This document shows, in pieces, positions 1-12,733 of a DNA stretch of 12,875 bases. This stretch comes from Ichthyophonus hoferi (lineage: Eukaryota > Opisthokonta > Ichthyosporea > Ichthyophonida > Ichthyophonidae). The notes below the pieces were generated by a model. It made no database searches. It was not told the DNA's origin and saw only the letters and a program-made list of their open reading frames with translations. Made by a program: the position numbers and the translations under genes. Within the stretch, counting starts at the first letter, position 1; each line of letters opens with the position of its first letter. The stretch is from contig NAOQ01000354.1 of assembly GCA_002751075.1 (NCBI GenBank), forward strand, positions 10,796 through 23,670, written 5' to 3'.

Positions 1-131
1 ACTATTATACATACTATCACATATACTATCATACATACTATCACTCATACTATCATACATGCTCTCAGATATACTACCAATCAAATATACCATACTATTC
101 TAACCACATATCTATTCCTATTCCTATGCAG
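1..131 (+). other. Intron of DAHP synthase (3' part) with short tandem repeat
   Basis: Bases 1-63 are imperfect copies of a TACTATCAC/TACTATCATACA unit. The intron ends with a pyrimidine-rich stretch and TATGCAG at 131, the acceptor of the first visible exon. Nothing coding was seen here. Confidence 0.7.
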
Positions 132-4373
<4,242 letters not shown>

Positions 4374-4457
4374 GTAAGACAGGATGATTGGATAGCGGTC
4401 ATCCACTTTACTATATTTATCTCCTTCTGTTATTGGGGATTTGCTATCGTCTGGTAT

Positions 4458-4473
4458 GACAGTGCACACTGTC
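4458..4473 (+). other. Perfect 7-bp stem-loop in the DAHP synthase 3' region
   Basis: GACAGTG and CACTGTC flank two bases, giving a near-palindromic 16-mer about 85 nt past the stop codon. It could fold in the 3' UTR RNA. No known element matches it, and the CACTGTC/GACAGTG arms may be coincidental. Confidence 0.4.
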
Positions 4474-4496
4474 TATCTTCACTGTTATGTTATAAA

Positions 4497-4502
4497 ATTA
4501 AA
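4497..4502 (+). terminator. Candidate poly(A) signal ATTAAA for the DAHP synthase gene
   Basis: ATTAAA, the commonest variant hexamer, lies about 124 nt past the DAHP synthase stop and before the (TA)n run. It is the only recognisable signal I see in the short convergent intergenic stretch. Support is by position only. Confidence 0.3.
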
Positions 4503-4552
4503 TTGAAGCGCCTACACAGCGTGCACATGACCATGTCTTGTATCTATTGATA

Positions 4553-4577
4553 ATATATATATATATATATATATATA
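4553..4577. repeat. (AT)n microsatellite
   Basis: A perfect 25-base AT dinucleotide run between the two convergent genes, likely length-polymorphic. Confidence 0.95.
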
Positions 4578-4745
4578 ATCGTATACTGTAGCTGGATCTA
4601 GACATACACACACACCTACATCACTATATCATAATATATCATAAGCAATCATCCATACTCGAGGCTTTCATTGGCTGAGAGACAACCATAATCCCATCTT
4701 CTTATTGCTATTGGGGTAATTATCTTACTTAAACACCTTGGGCTA

Positions 4746-4751
4746 TTTATT
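4746..4751 (-). terminator. Candidate poly(A) signal AATAAA for the distal SerRS terminal exon
   Basis: A canonical AATAAA lies 16 nt past the stop codon of the duplicated terminal exon on the minus strand. Position and sequence fit a polyadenylation signal. In such AT-rich DNA the hexamer also arises often by chance. Confidence 0.35.
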
Positions 4752-4767
4752 ATATTTCAAAGTTTCG

Positions 4768-4814
4768 TTATTTCTTAGTTGGTTTATCAAAGGGAATAAA
4801 CTCTTTGTACCTAC
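4768..4814 (-). CDS. Duplicated, shortened terminal exon of seryl-tRNA synthetase (possible alternative last exon)
   Basis: This lies about 220 bp beyond the main stop codon. It begins after a plausible acceptor (CTGTTTAG, ending at 4815) with a T-rich tract before it. It enters in the same phase as the normal last exon: two bases complete the split Gly codon after ...YQTEDG, followed by RYKEFIPFDKPTKK and TAA (4770-4768). The normal exon reads [23 protein letters not shown] at the matching place. The two share a 23-base exact run covering YKEFIPF, and the final AAGAAATAA. The copy lacks [13 protein letters not shown] and most of [11 protein letters not shown]. The intact frame, acceptor and nearby AATAAA allow a real alternative 3' exon. 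A recent partial-duplication relic is the other reading. Splicing from the exon 12 donor at 5311 would make a 497-nt intron, within this gene's range. Confidence 0.55.
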
Positions 4815-5031
4815 CTAAACAGTACCATTACAGAGTGAAAAATAATTTTATGCATACAATAATATCCAATATTCTATACTCATATAAAAGCAATCCTTCC
4901 ATCTTGTACTTGGAACAAAACTAGTACAGACCAAATGAAATTATACAACAGAGACATAGTTTTTCACACATATAAAGCATCATAAAAAAAAAACATATTT
5001 CTTTTACGACCTTGTTATGTAACTAAGTATA

Positions 5032-5037
5032 TTTATT
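5032..5037 (-). terminator. AATAAA overlapping the SerRS stop codon
   Basis: The coding end AAG AAA TAA A contains AATAAA spanning the last lysine codon, the stop and the next base. If it is used, the 3' UTR would be only a few tens of bases and cleavage would fall before the distal exon at 4768-4814. I see no other clear AATAAA directly downstream before 4800. Confidence 0.35.
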
Positions 5038-8000
5038 TCTTAGCGGGCTTAACATCGTCCCAGACAGGGGCTGGCTTAACAAAGGGAATAAACTCTTTGT
5101 ACTTGCCAGGCATGTAAGGGCGGAGAGCCTCAGGGACAACGATACCTGAGTGAGAGGGAGTTGTGGTGGAATAATAAATAAAATGCAAAAGGAGGTACTG
5201 ATTGGATACGGTATATAGATCAACCATCAATCAATCGATATACATACACCATGTACATGTATAAAGACCAATCCAATACATATCTGTGATATATTGTCCA
5301 ATCAAACTTACCGTCCTCGGTCTGGTAGTTCTCAAGAATTGCACAGATCACACGAGTGGTAGCAGCCATAGTACCATTGAGCATGTGCACGTACTCCTGT
5401 AGTTGATTGGTTGATTGTCAGCTCTCACTTCTACTAAATATCTATGATTAATATGTATGGGAAAAACTAAATCTGAATTCTCAGTATGTATAATAAGTGT
5501 TACATCAACTAGATTTTAATATAAAATAATAGTATATAATCAAAGTATAATATAAATCAATCCAACATAATAGAGCCAAAATATTTCCAACGTTTGAAAT
5601 GTTCAAATAAAAATCTGGGGCTTTATGAGGTAAAAGTCCCCCCTATAAGGAAGTTTTCTTGAAATTCCCAGCTTATTGCACCATTTTTAATTTGCCTATA
5701 CTATTGGAGTGGTGACTTGCCACCCCATTCTAATAGGGTAACACATACATGAGTATATTTAAATCTTAATAATATTATTTTTGATTATTATTTTAAATTT
5801 TCGTTGGATTTATTCAGATACAAGCAAAGCATCAAATAAACATAAATTACCATGAGATATTTTAAAAAAACGAGTCAGAGAGATGGGACAATAGTTATAA
5901 TGCATACCTGTGTTTTGGCGTTCTTATCTTTGGTGGCACCATAGCGAATGCGGAGACGGCGACTACAATGTGTTGTGTTAATAATATATACATACTACTA
6001 AGTGCCACAACAGAAAAACATTATGTTATTTATTTAACACGCCAGTTTATTTAGACATATATATCTATGAATAGCTATTACATTTTCTTCATAAACGCCA
6101 AACCAGTCCAATTTATATCAAGTAGAAATACGGATTAATTGCACTGTAATAATAGATCGAAACAAGAAAAGTAAATCCTCATTGCCACAAGTATATATAT
6201 ATATCATTCAATCCAACCCTAGCATCACTAGTATTTGATAAGGTAAGAGCCAGTGGATAAATATCACGTATAGATGAAACCCAAGCCATCCAATAAGCAA
6301 GATAAAACATCCATCCCAGTGGTCCCCTGCACTTTTACATACCTCTGATAGTCCGTGCAATTGGAGCAAGACACGAGCTCGCGGAAAGCCTTAGAGCCAG
6401 GGAACCAACCCTCAAGATCTAACTTCTTAGCAGCTGAAAAGGGCGTGTGTAAGGTTAGTATATGTATTATATTAATATAGTTCATAAATGCATAATGGTG
6501 AGACTAAATTGACTTTATAAAAGTATATATAACACCAACAAACCGTGGAATAAACAGAAATAAACCACACTACAATGCAATACCTACCAGCATTATCCAT
6601 TTGACCAGTAAAAATATATACATTAGATAACTACACCAAGCCAGCTATATAAAAGGACATAAATATATACATAAATAACACCACAAACAAACATAAAACA
6701 AACCCAGATAAGCCAGACTACAATACAATACAATACAGTACACACCAGCATCGTTCAGTGCGCCAGAAACAATGTTAACAACACGGTAAGGGATGCCCAG
6801 GGTTTGGTAGAAGATCTCGGCATTCTTGATCATTTTTCCATGTTCTACCCATGATTCTCCATCTCTGGGGCTACAGAGGACAAACTGCTCCAGCTTCTCA
6901 AACTATAATAGACATGTAGTAATGAGGTCATTTCAATGCTCGGTATATCGTCATGTGACCAGTTAATTATTATCTATCAATCATAGTTGGGATGTGTATA
7001 ATTCTTCATTATGAAGAATATATTGGTATTTCATTGGTGGGCATATACATATATTACTATTACCACCCATTATATGTAGAAATATGTCCTCCCCTACCTG
7101 GTGCACACGGAAGATTCCACCAGTATCACGGCCATGAGAGCCTACTTCCTGACGGAAACAGGTACTCCAACCAGCATAACGCTGGGGGAGAGACTTTACA
7201 TTCATCCATTCTTCACGGTGGTAGGCGCACAGAGGCTGCTCACTGGTGGCAATAAGATACTTCTCTTCAATCTCAGTGCTGCCTTCAATCTCACTGTAGG
7301 AGAGGGCCAAGGTGTACAGTGAGTGGTGGAATGATATGGAGCCAATAGTGATGAAAAGATGGGTGGGTATAACGTAGTGGTTAGATGACATAATCTACGA
7401 CCAGCAAAAAATAAAAGAAATGAATGCATCACAAGAAACTATTGATAAAGAGTGAGTACTACAACCAATCGAATAAGAGACATTACACATAGCCAATCAT
7501 ACCTTGCCTTGCCAGTAACCTTATATAGTTCCTCGTCGAACTGGGACAATTGAGCAACCTCAGCCATGATCTCCTTACGCATGAAGAAAGGTGTGGTCAT
7601 GGGTGTGTAGTCCTTCCTGTGAGTGAGAGGGAGATGGAGGAGAGATAGAGATGAAGGAAGGGAAATGTATTAGATATAAAGTTGACTGAGTGTATGAGTT
7701 ATCCAATCGTATGGTGTTAAGAGCGTTTTGATATTATAAACTACTAATAATATACTAAGTTTTAACTACCAAATAAAATCTAGTACTTCATGTTTAAAAT
7801 ATGTTGCGACAATAATAAAATATACATATTCATACCACCCTCACACCTACATACGAATAAAATAACAGCTAACTATTGGCCAAGAAAAACATCAACTCAC
7901 ACATAACCAATAATCTATACAATATATATATAATTAAACTATTAGCAACAACTGCCTTAGACCCAATCACAGATCTTTCCTTGTTTTTAATATACAAAAT

Positions 8001-10294
8001 ACACTGAAACTTACTCAAGAAGCTGGACCATTCCAAGTTGGACGATAGCAAACTCCAGTAGAACAGCAGGACCTAATGGGAGGGCGCGTATATATTATAT
8101 AGGGGTATAGGTAGGTGATGTGTTTAAACCATATTTATGACATGTTGTGTTATATTCTATGTTATATTATATTATGCTATATTATTTCGTGTTAATGTTT
8201 AAGAACATCAAGATCAATCCAAAACAGATAAAATTATATAGCCAGATATTATTGTGATAATCCAATGTTACATCTACCCATTACCATGGTCTCTATTATC
8301 TAATCATATCACCTACCCTTTAGGTAATAGCACCTGTTTCCACCAGTCACAGAGCCTCTCTTCATGTCGACACCATCAATCATCTCAATCAGATCACGGT
8401 GGGATAATTTCTTCTCAACAATCTCACCCCATTGCACTTCGACCCTGTTGTTGTCCTATGAGAACAGAGATACAGAGGGGGGTAAATGGTAGTTAGTTAG
8501 ATGCTATATGAAGGGAGATAAATATATGTGTATTTATGCTATCATAAACTGCATGAATATGATAATAGATAATGATGGGCAAGATGAATACAGTACCAAT
8601 AGCAACAATAACAGCAATAATAATAACAACACCAACCTCATTGTCACTAACAGGTACGTCATCAGCAACAAGGTTGCCAATACGTCTAAGGGCATCAGTC
8701 CTAATAGCATCCTGAGCCAATCGGATATCGTCACAGTCTTTAAGCGCAGCCTCGATCTGTTCTTTAACAGCCTTGATTTGTGTAATTGTCATGACCTGTG
8801 GATACGGTTATTGGTTAGATCTGGTACGTATGTATACAGTACATCATGACCATTGGATAGTACATATATTCCATAACAAGTAGATCTGGGTAAGTGCATG
8901 TCGAGTATTTAATATAATTGGTTGACAAAAGCAAGTGTAGGCGTTGTGTTGCCACGTCAACAAACTAATGCCATAAGACTGGTTAAATAAATTTTAAAAG
9001 GAAGCTTGTACATGACGTAATAGTAGCTTATTTTACATATTCATTATATTGCACACTCTTTCATGTGAGATAAAATCGATGTACCAATGATTGAGCTTGA
9101 TATGACTTCATAAAAATAACACCCAATGAGAGCAAGGCATTTATGGAAGTCATATAATTGTAAGTGGTTACGAAGCTGGAAAACATAGCGAGTCAGGTCG
9201 GGTCAAAATAGAGAAAGAAAGTAGGCATTAGTTAACCACATATTATATTGTTCTCTATTTCTACCCTTGCTTATTTAAAAATTAAAACAGGAGATGGGCC
9301 AATTAATGTACATAATATATATCGTTATAGGCTTATGCATTTTACACAATTATTAAGCTACAATTTTAGTGAACGCCTAAGAAATAAAGTAGCAGATAAA
9401 TGCTAGTGCTAACTCGGGTAACATGGTTTAACAAAATCTGAACTAATAAGATGAAACTAGACAACCAATAGAGGGTAAGTAGGATTTTATTGGTCCACTT
9501 ACATTGACGTTATCAAGAGTGAGTACTTCCAACTTGTCAGTAATCTCCTTCATGACGTCAGCGCTGTCGCCATGGGCCTCTTTGGTCTGTGATATAAAAA
9601 ATGCGTAGGCCGATTAATATATACACTATATTTAATATTATTAGTATGTATTGGTTTACGTAGACTAAGGCATTTTGTGATAAAAGTAATAAATATGGTG
9701 TATAAATAAATGAAGACTAGACTATAGGCAAAGGCAAGAAAGAGAATATATGAGTAATAATATGTAAGGGTTAAAGTGAAAGAAGACTTGAATCATAGTC
9801 ATAACACGAATCTCGTTTGAGAATTAACTGTATAATTATCAGAATAGTATAAAAAATGCGGGTATATTGTATGTGAAAATAGACGATTACTATATAAGTG
9901 AAAAACAATAAAGAAAATGTAGCATGTTAATGGAAACATGAAAAGGGAGGGCTAGTTTACCTTCATCTTCATGCCAATGGCCTTGTTGCACACATTCATG
10001 ACCTTTTTAAGGTTATCGGCACGGAATTGAGCTGAAAGTTAACACAACAAGTCAGTAACCAACAAAGTAAAGAGGGAATTGATGTTAGTAAAACCAGAGA
10101 ATATATTTGTTTTTTATCCTAAAACGATAAAAATATTAAAAATAATTCATTACAATACCTTTTCTCCACTCCATATCAGCCTCAATAACAACATCAACCA
10201 AGCCAACATCTTTATGACGACGCTTCTGGCTGTCCCTAATAATGTCAGGGTTGCCACCCTTGTCGGCGCGGAACTGCTCAATTTCCAAAACCAT
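5033..10294 (-). CDS. SARS1: Seryl-tRNA synthetase, cytosolic type, complete, 13 exons, 485 aa
   Basis: It activates serine with ATP and charges tRNA-Ser (and normally tRNA-Sec); it is a class II synthetase acting in the cytosol. Exons, in order of transcription: 10294-10159, 10031-9961, 9586-9503, 8795-8637, 8455-8317, 8072-8015, 7616-7503, 7293-7098, 6902-6746, 6433-6343, 5962-5908, 5396-5312 and 5145-5033. They sum to 1458 nt with every phase matching. Residues 1-45 ([16 protein letters not shown]) are the typical eukaryotic start. About residues 40-130 form the tRNA-binding helical arm. ATSEQP (269-274) is the serine-site TxE loop, CFRQE (299-303) is motif 2, and [13 protein letters not shown] (433-445) is motif 3. 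The tail is short and basic (VKPAKK). The ATG at 10294 has A at -3 and G at +4. An in-frame TAA lies about 54 nt upstream with no ATG between. Intron 4 has a weak donor, GTTGGT. A second, shortened last exon lies downstream at 4768-4814. Confidence 0.97.
5397..5907 (-). other. 511-nt SerRS intron 11 with a cluster of hairpins
   Basis: The donor is GTATGC after ...NAKTQ and the acceptor CAACTACAG before [10 protein letters not shown]. Bases 5593-5738 are richer in GC runs than the rest and can form several adjacent stem-loops. No coding signal was found. Confidence 0.8.
5593..5738. other. Cluster of four potential stem-loops in SerRS intron 11
   Basis: TTTGAA-ATG-TTCAAA lies at 5593-5607. GGGGCTTT pairs with AAAGtCCCC across 5617-5641. 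GGAA pairs with TTCC at about 5649-5668. At 5701-5736 CTATT/AATAG and GGaGTGG/CCACcCC form a bulged stem over a TGACTTG loop. CCCTAT (5641-5646) and ATAGGG (5733-5738) could close the whole block. I find no tRNA A/B boxes or snoRNA boxes. It may be a MITE or SINE relic, an unknown RNA, or chance. Confidence 0.35.
5963..6342 (-). other. 380-nt SerRS intron 10
   Basis: The donor is GTATGT and the acceptor ACATTGTAG. It joins the split Ser codon in [12 protein letters not shown]. Only AT-rich sequence and short TA runs were seen. Confidence 0.85.
6529..6612 (-). repeat. Decayed tandem duplicate of the exon 9 / intron 9 boundary (source 6675-6775)
   Basis: The segment matches 6675-6775 in order: ATAACACCA, an A/C-rich tract, then CACTACAAT/GACTACAAT, CAATA, and ACCAGCAT followed by exon-like sequence. 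On the minus strand the copy includes a degenerate version of the last ~21 bases of exon 9 (6588-6608) and a good donor (GCTG|GTAGGT, GT at 6587-6586). Over the exon/donor part I count about 22 of 32 bases identical. A (CAATA)n run in the source (6719-6739) may have helped the duplication. It cannot be translated through from exon 9, because stops intervene. Confidence 0.5.
6719..6739. repeat. (CAATA)n microsatellite in SerRS intron 9
   Basis: About four five-base units directly beside the exon 9 donor, inside the duplicated segment. Confidence 0.75.
7617..8014 (-). other. 398-nt SerRS intron 6
   Basis: The donor is GTAAGT and the acceptor ACTCACAG. It splits the Glu codon between VQLL and KDYTPMTTP. 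The sequence is AT-rich with no internal feature recognised. Confidence 0.85.
8146..8187. repeat. Short TTATATT/ATGCTA tract like the large minisatellite
   Basis: ATTCTATGTTATATTATATT-type units within SerRS intron 5 repeat the unit types seen at 461-752. Confidence 0.6.
8456..8636 (-). other. 181-nt SerRS intron 4 with weak donor and (GTTATT)n start
   Basis: The donor is GTTGGT, a weak match. The intron opens with GTTGTTATTATTATTGC-type sequence that stays open in the exon 4 frame for 47 codons and would encode a very hydrophobic stretch if retained. Near its 3' end, CTAACTAAC offers a branch point before TATCTCTGTTCTCATAG. Confidence 0.8.
9100..9155. other. Long hairpin, 15-bp stem with one bulge, 25-nt loop
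   Basis: ATATGACTTCATAAA (9100-9114) pairs with TTTATGGAAGTCATAT (9140-9155), needing only one bulged G. It lies within SerRS intron 3. It could be a tiny MITE, a folded intronic RNA or a small-RNA precursor. Nothing here decides between them. Confidence 0.55.
9270..9325. repeat. Dispersed repeat copy 1
   Basis: CTTATTTAAAAATTAAAACA then GGAGATGGGC...TGTACATAA aligns to 10779-10833 with one gap, at roughly 80 percent identity by eye over about 46 bases. Family unknown. Confidence 0.45.
9587..9960 (-). other. 374-nt SerRS intron 2
   Basis: The donor is GTAAAC and the acceptor TATATCACAG. The flanking exons read GMKMK and [14 protein letters not shown]. It is AT-rich with nothing recognised inside. 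Confidence 0.85.
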
Positions 10295-10778
10295 GGTACT
10301 ATATACTACCACGCAGGTATAAAAAACAGAATAATAAAAGCCAGTTTATGTCTTTTATGTCCCGTACATGTGTCCTATTATTGAATATCGTAGCTTAATT
10401 TTATAAATCAATACTTAAATATTTTAGGCTAATCATGTATCTTCATTAAATGGTTGTGATTAATAAAATAAAATGCATGCGTCTCATTGTCTGATTTGTA
10501 GTTAAGCAAGTTTCTCACCATTATTAACTCTTTAATTGGCCACATATATACTATAAAAATAAATATAATTAATACTGTTAATAATATAACTTGTTTTTAG
10601 TTTACAGGAAATATTTTTTTAGCCTAATATTAAACATTCATAGGTCATATTATTATAGCAATGGCTTGTGACCCTGACAGATACGTAACATTTTTATTGG
10701 TGCGTTAGTGTTTAAAATAATCCAATAGCCTACAGAACTTACGCGCCTGGTCAGTCAGTGTGTAAATTATCTAAATTT

Positions 10779-10833
10779 CTTATTTAAGCATTAAAGCAGG
10801 AGATAGACAACCAGTGTACATAAATAAGATATA
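10779..10833. repeat. Dispersed repeat copy 2
   Basis: CTTATTTAAGCATTAAAGCA then GGAGATAGAC...TGTACATAA, same orientation as copy 1 at 9270. TTAAAGCAGGA recurs at about 11677 and may mark a third, weaker copy. Confidence 0.45.
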
Positions 10834-11015
10834 TTGAATAAAATTGTATCGCTATATATAGTATTAGGAATAAATATTGTTCAATCACTAAAAAATACTA
10901 AAACCTCTTTTTATTTGTATACAGATAAACTGATCTTTTGATCTTTTCTTTTGATCAAATGTCTTTGCCATATATGGAATGGTTCATAGATTCCAATACT
11001 CAACTGGTTCAATCA

Positions 11016-11031
11016 CAATACTCGAGTATTG
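11016..11031. other. Perfect 16-bp palindrome CAATACTCGAGTATTG
   Basis: A fully symmetrical site, with its half CAATACTC also found 22 bases upstream as a direct repeat (10994-11001). It could bind a dimeric protein. About one such palindrome is expected by chance in a window this size. Confidence 0.35.
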
Positions 11032-11937
11032 ATATTAACAATTGCACCACCTACTATAATATAATCACACCTTTTTGATTTAAATACATTGTATTAACAG
11101 GAGAGATAATAATATGTATGTTGAGATTAAAATAAAAATAATATAGACATATATACTCATTTTAGAGCACAGAACATTACAAAAGTTTATGTACTTGAAC
11201 ATCTCCATTTGCAACTCACTTGTAGGCGTCATACAGTGTTCACTATTTAACCTAAAATTCTTATATTATGGTAGTCATGTTGTTGAGACTAGTGACACAA
11301 TATTAAATTATCTTGTGCATAAGTTTTTATATTGTAATCTATTCTTTGATAATAAGCTAATAGTGCCATTTTATGAAGTACAATATTCATAAATTAACCA
11401 ACATGCTATGTCGTGTCAATCAGTATTTAAACTATTATAACTTTTACCCTCAGTTTAAGCACATGATTGATGTAATGCTCAATAATTACCTAACTTAGCC
11501 TGTCTTTAAAATAGATTGATTGAAGAAACGCACTGGGATTAAATAATATAGTAATCCGTGGTAGTTCTAGTGATTTGTCCACAGGCTTCGGGTTATCCAA
11601 TTGAGTTTTGTATAATAGGACTATATATATATATATATTATAATATTGTTTAGCAACAGTAAATGAATGCAAAACCGTTAAAGCAGGAATATATAATTAA
11701 TTTGGGTATTTCTTTATATAGCTATAAATATTTAATATTATTAGCAATTATTATTAAATACGCAGCCTGGGAAAATAGTCGGTGCAATCTATTGGTGTTA
11801 AACGGCAATCCAAGATGTTCCATCAAAAATAAACCATCCAATGATAGAGATCCTGCAACTACGTAATAAGCCATTTCAGATAGTATGTTGGGGTCCAGAG
11901 CACATTGCTTAGGCATCCTGACTAAGACAACCCTTGC

Positions 11938-11955
11938 TGACTTATTTAGTAATAA
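11938..11955. repeat. 18-base word shared with the MITE-like element
   Basis: TGACTTATTTAGTAATAA is identical to 822-839 inside the inverted-repeat element. A GCACATTAAAA word 60 bp further on resembles that element's right end (GCTCATTAAAA). This may be a rearranged relative. Confidence 0.3.
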
Positions 11956-12179
11956 AAACATGACTTGGCATATCTGTAATTCGTGTACGCAAAGGGGCAC
12001 ATTAAAACGCTCTCTAATTTGGTATTCTATCTCTTTTTAAAGGAATATAGGTCACAAGAGCACTCCTGTCTTTACTTACTATTCCCAAAAAAAGGCTTGT
12101 ATATCACGAACGTATTCTATTCGTATTTCGTCCATATCGGTATTATACGCGTAAGCAAGCATGCGGGATTGCTGCCTAT

Positions 12180-12199
12180 GCCGGGGCGTGCCGGGGCGT
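12180..12199. repeat. GCCGGGGCGT tandem duplicate in a GC-rich patch
   Basis: Two exact 10-base GC-rich copies sit next to each other. The surrounding ~60 bp (about 12140-12200) has several CpGs and far more G+C than the rest of the non-coding window. Function unknown. Confidence 0.6.
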
Positions 12200-12592
12200 T
12201 TATTAGCTATTTCCGTTTCCTTTTATCTTTTTATAACCTTTGTTTATCACGAGTGTCAACCGTAGCTGTGTCAGCAATGTAAATGGTAAATGAGACCGAT
12301 CGTAAGATTCTTATTGACGAATAGAAAACCTGACTAGAAGGATCTGATTATGTCTCGATGATCTAATACTATTGTGTCCTTATTTGAATGACTCTTGCTA
12401 ATTTTCTAATTAATGTAACCGCTCATATTCTACGTATTGACAAATCAATTTACCTAGTTGAACGTTAATCAATCAACTAATATCGGACCAATCAATCATT
12501 CCATGATCTGTTTGTTACCAGAACTTTGACCGACCGAACTGTGTGTTCATTCATAGTTAATGGTCTTGTAATAAATAACAATAAAAATAATA

Positions 12593-12652
12593 ATGAAAAT
12601 ATCCGAATCTAAAGAGGCAGAGACTTCCGTCTATAGTACGTCATATGCAATG
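12593..12652 (+). CDS. Weak candidate first coding exon of an unknown gene running out of the window
   Basis: ATG with A at -3 opens MKISESKEAETSVYSTSYAM and is followed directly by a possible donor, GTAATA. A possible acceptor (AAATCACAG) near 12798 would continue in frame with KACPTKDSYIQ. Composition is less AT-rich than its surroundings. The peptide matches no family I know, and 20 codons prove little. Confidence 0.12.
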
Positions 12653-12733
12653 GTAATAATAGAAATTGCTAGTAAAATTGAGTAATTATAGCTGTATAAA
12701 GAAATATCCAAATTAAGTAAATATTCCTTTTTC

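Larger units (their letters stand above)
4374..4767. other. Convergent intergenic region between DAHP synthase and SerRS
   Basis: It holds the 3' UTR of the plus-strand gene, a small stem-loop, an ATTAAA, a (TA)n run (4553-4577), a short CA-rich stretch near 4600 and the AATAAA of the distal SerRS exon. No open frame with family similarity was seen on either strand. Confidence 0.6.
6434..6745 (-). other. 312-nt SerRS intron 9 containing a decayed tandem copy of its own start
   Basis: The donor is GTGTGT after ...LNDA and the acceptor CCCTTTTCAG before [12 protein letters not shown], with an ACTAAC branch-point candidate. Its 5' part is repeated further in (see the repeat at 6529-6612). Confidence 0.85.
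8796..9502 (-). other. 707-nt SerRS intron 3 with a strong hairpin and a dispersed repeat
   Basis: The donor is GTAAGT and the acceptor GTATCCACAG. It holds the 15-bp hairpin at 9100-9155, a 6-bp GTTGAC/GTCAAC pair near 8920-8960 and a repeat copy at 9270-9325. No coding signal was found. Confidence 0.85.
10295..12592. other. Long region upstream of SerRS without a recognised gene
   Basis: The first ~100 bases should include the SerRS 5' leader and promoter, but I see no convincing core-promoter motif among the many AT-rich words. The region also holds dispersed repeat copy 2, a 16-bp palindrome, a weak inverted pair (AGCCTGT 11497 / ACAGGCT 11581), an 18-base word shared with the MITE-like element, and a GC-rich patch near 12150-12199. 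Open frames of 92 codons (minus, 11722-12000) and 99 codons (plus, 11983-12282) give proteins I do not recognise and overlap each other. Frames of this size are expected by chance. Confidence 0.6.

Noticed and set aside
7101-7322. Plus-strand open frames over 6992-7322 and a minus-strand frame at 7202-7432
   Set aside because: They are out-of-frame or antisense shadows of SerRS exon 8, whose correct frame has motif 2 and ATSEQP.
8508-8849. 113-codon plus-strand open frame
   Set aside because: It is antisense to SerRS exon 4 and parts of introns 3 and 4. The Asn/Ser-rich stretch comes from the GTT/ATT repeat read backwards.
10079-10384. 101-codon plus-strand open frame
   Set aside because: It is the antisense shadow of SerRS exon 1.
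11497-11587. 7-bp inverted pair AGCCTGT / ACAGGCT as possible transposon ends
   Set aside because: The arms are too short, with no target-site duplication and no related copy in the window.
11722-12282. A 92-codon minus-strand frame and a 99-codon plus-strand frame
   Set aside because: They overlap each other, match no family I know, lack flanking splice logic, and are of a length expected about once by chance in such sequence.
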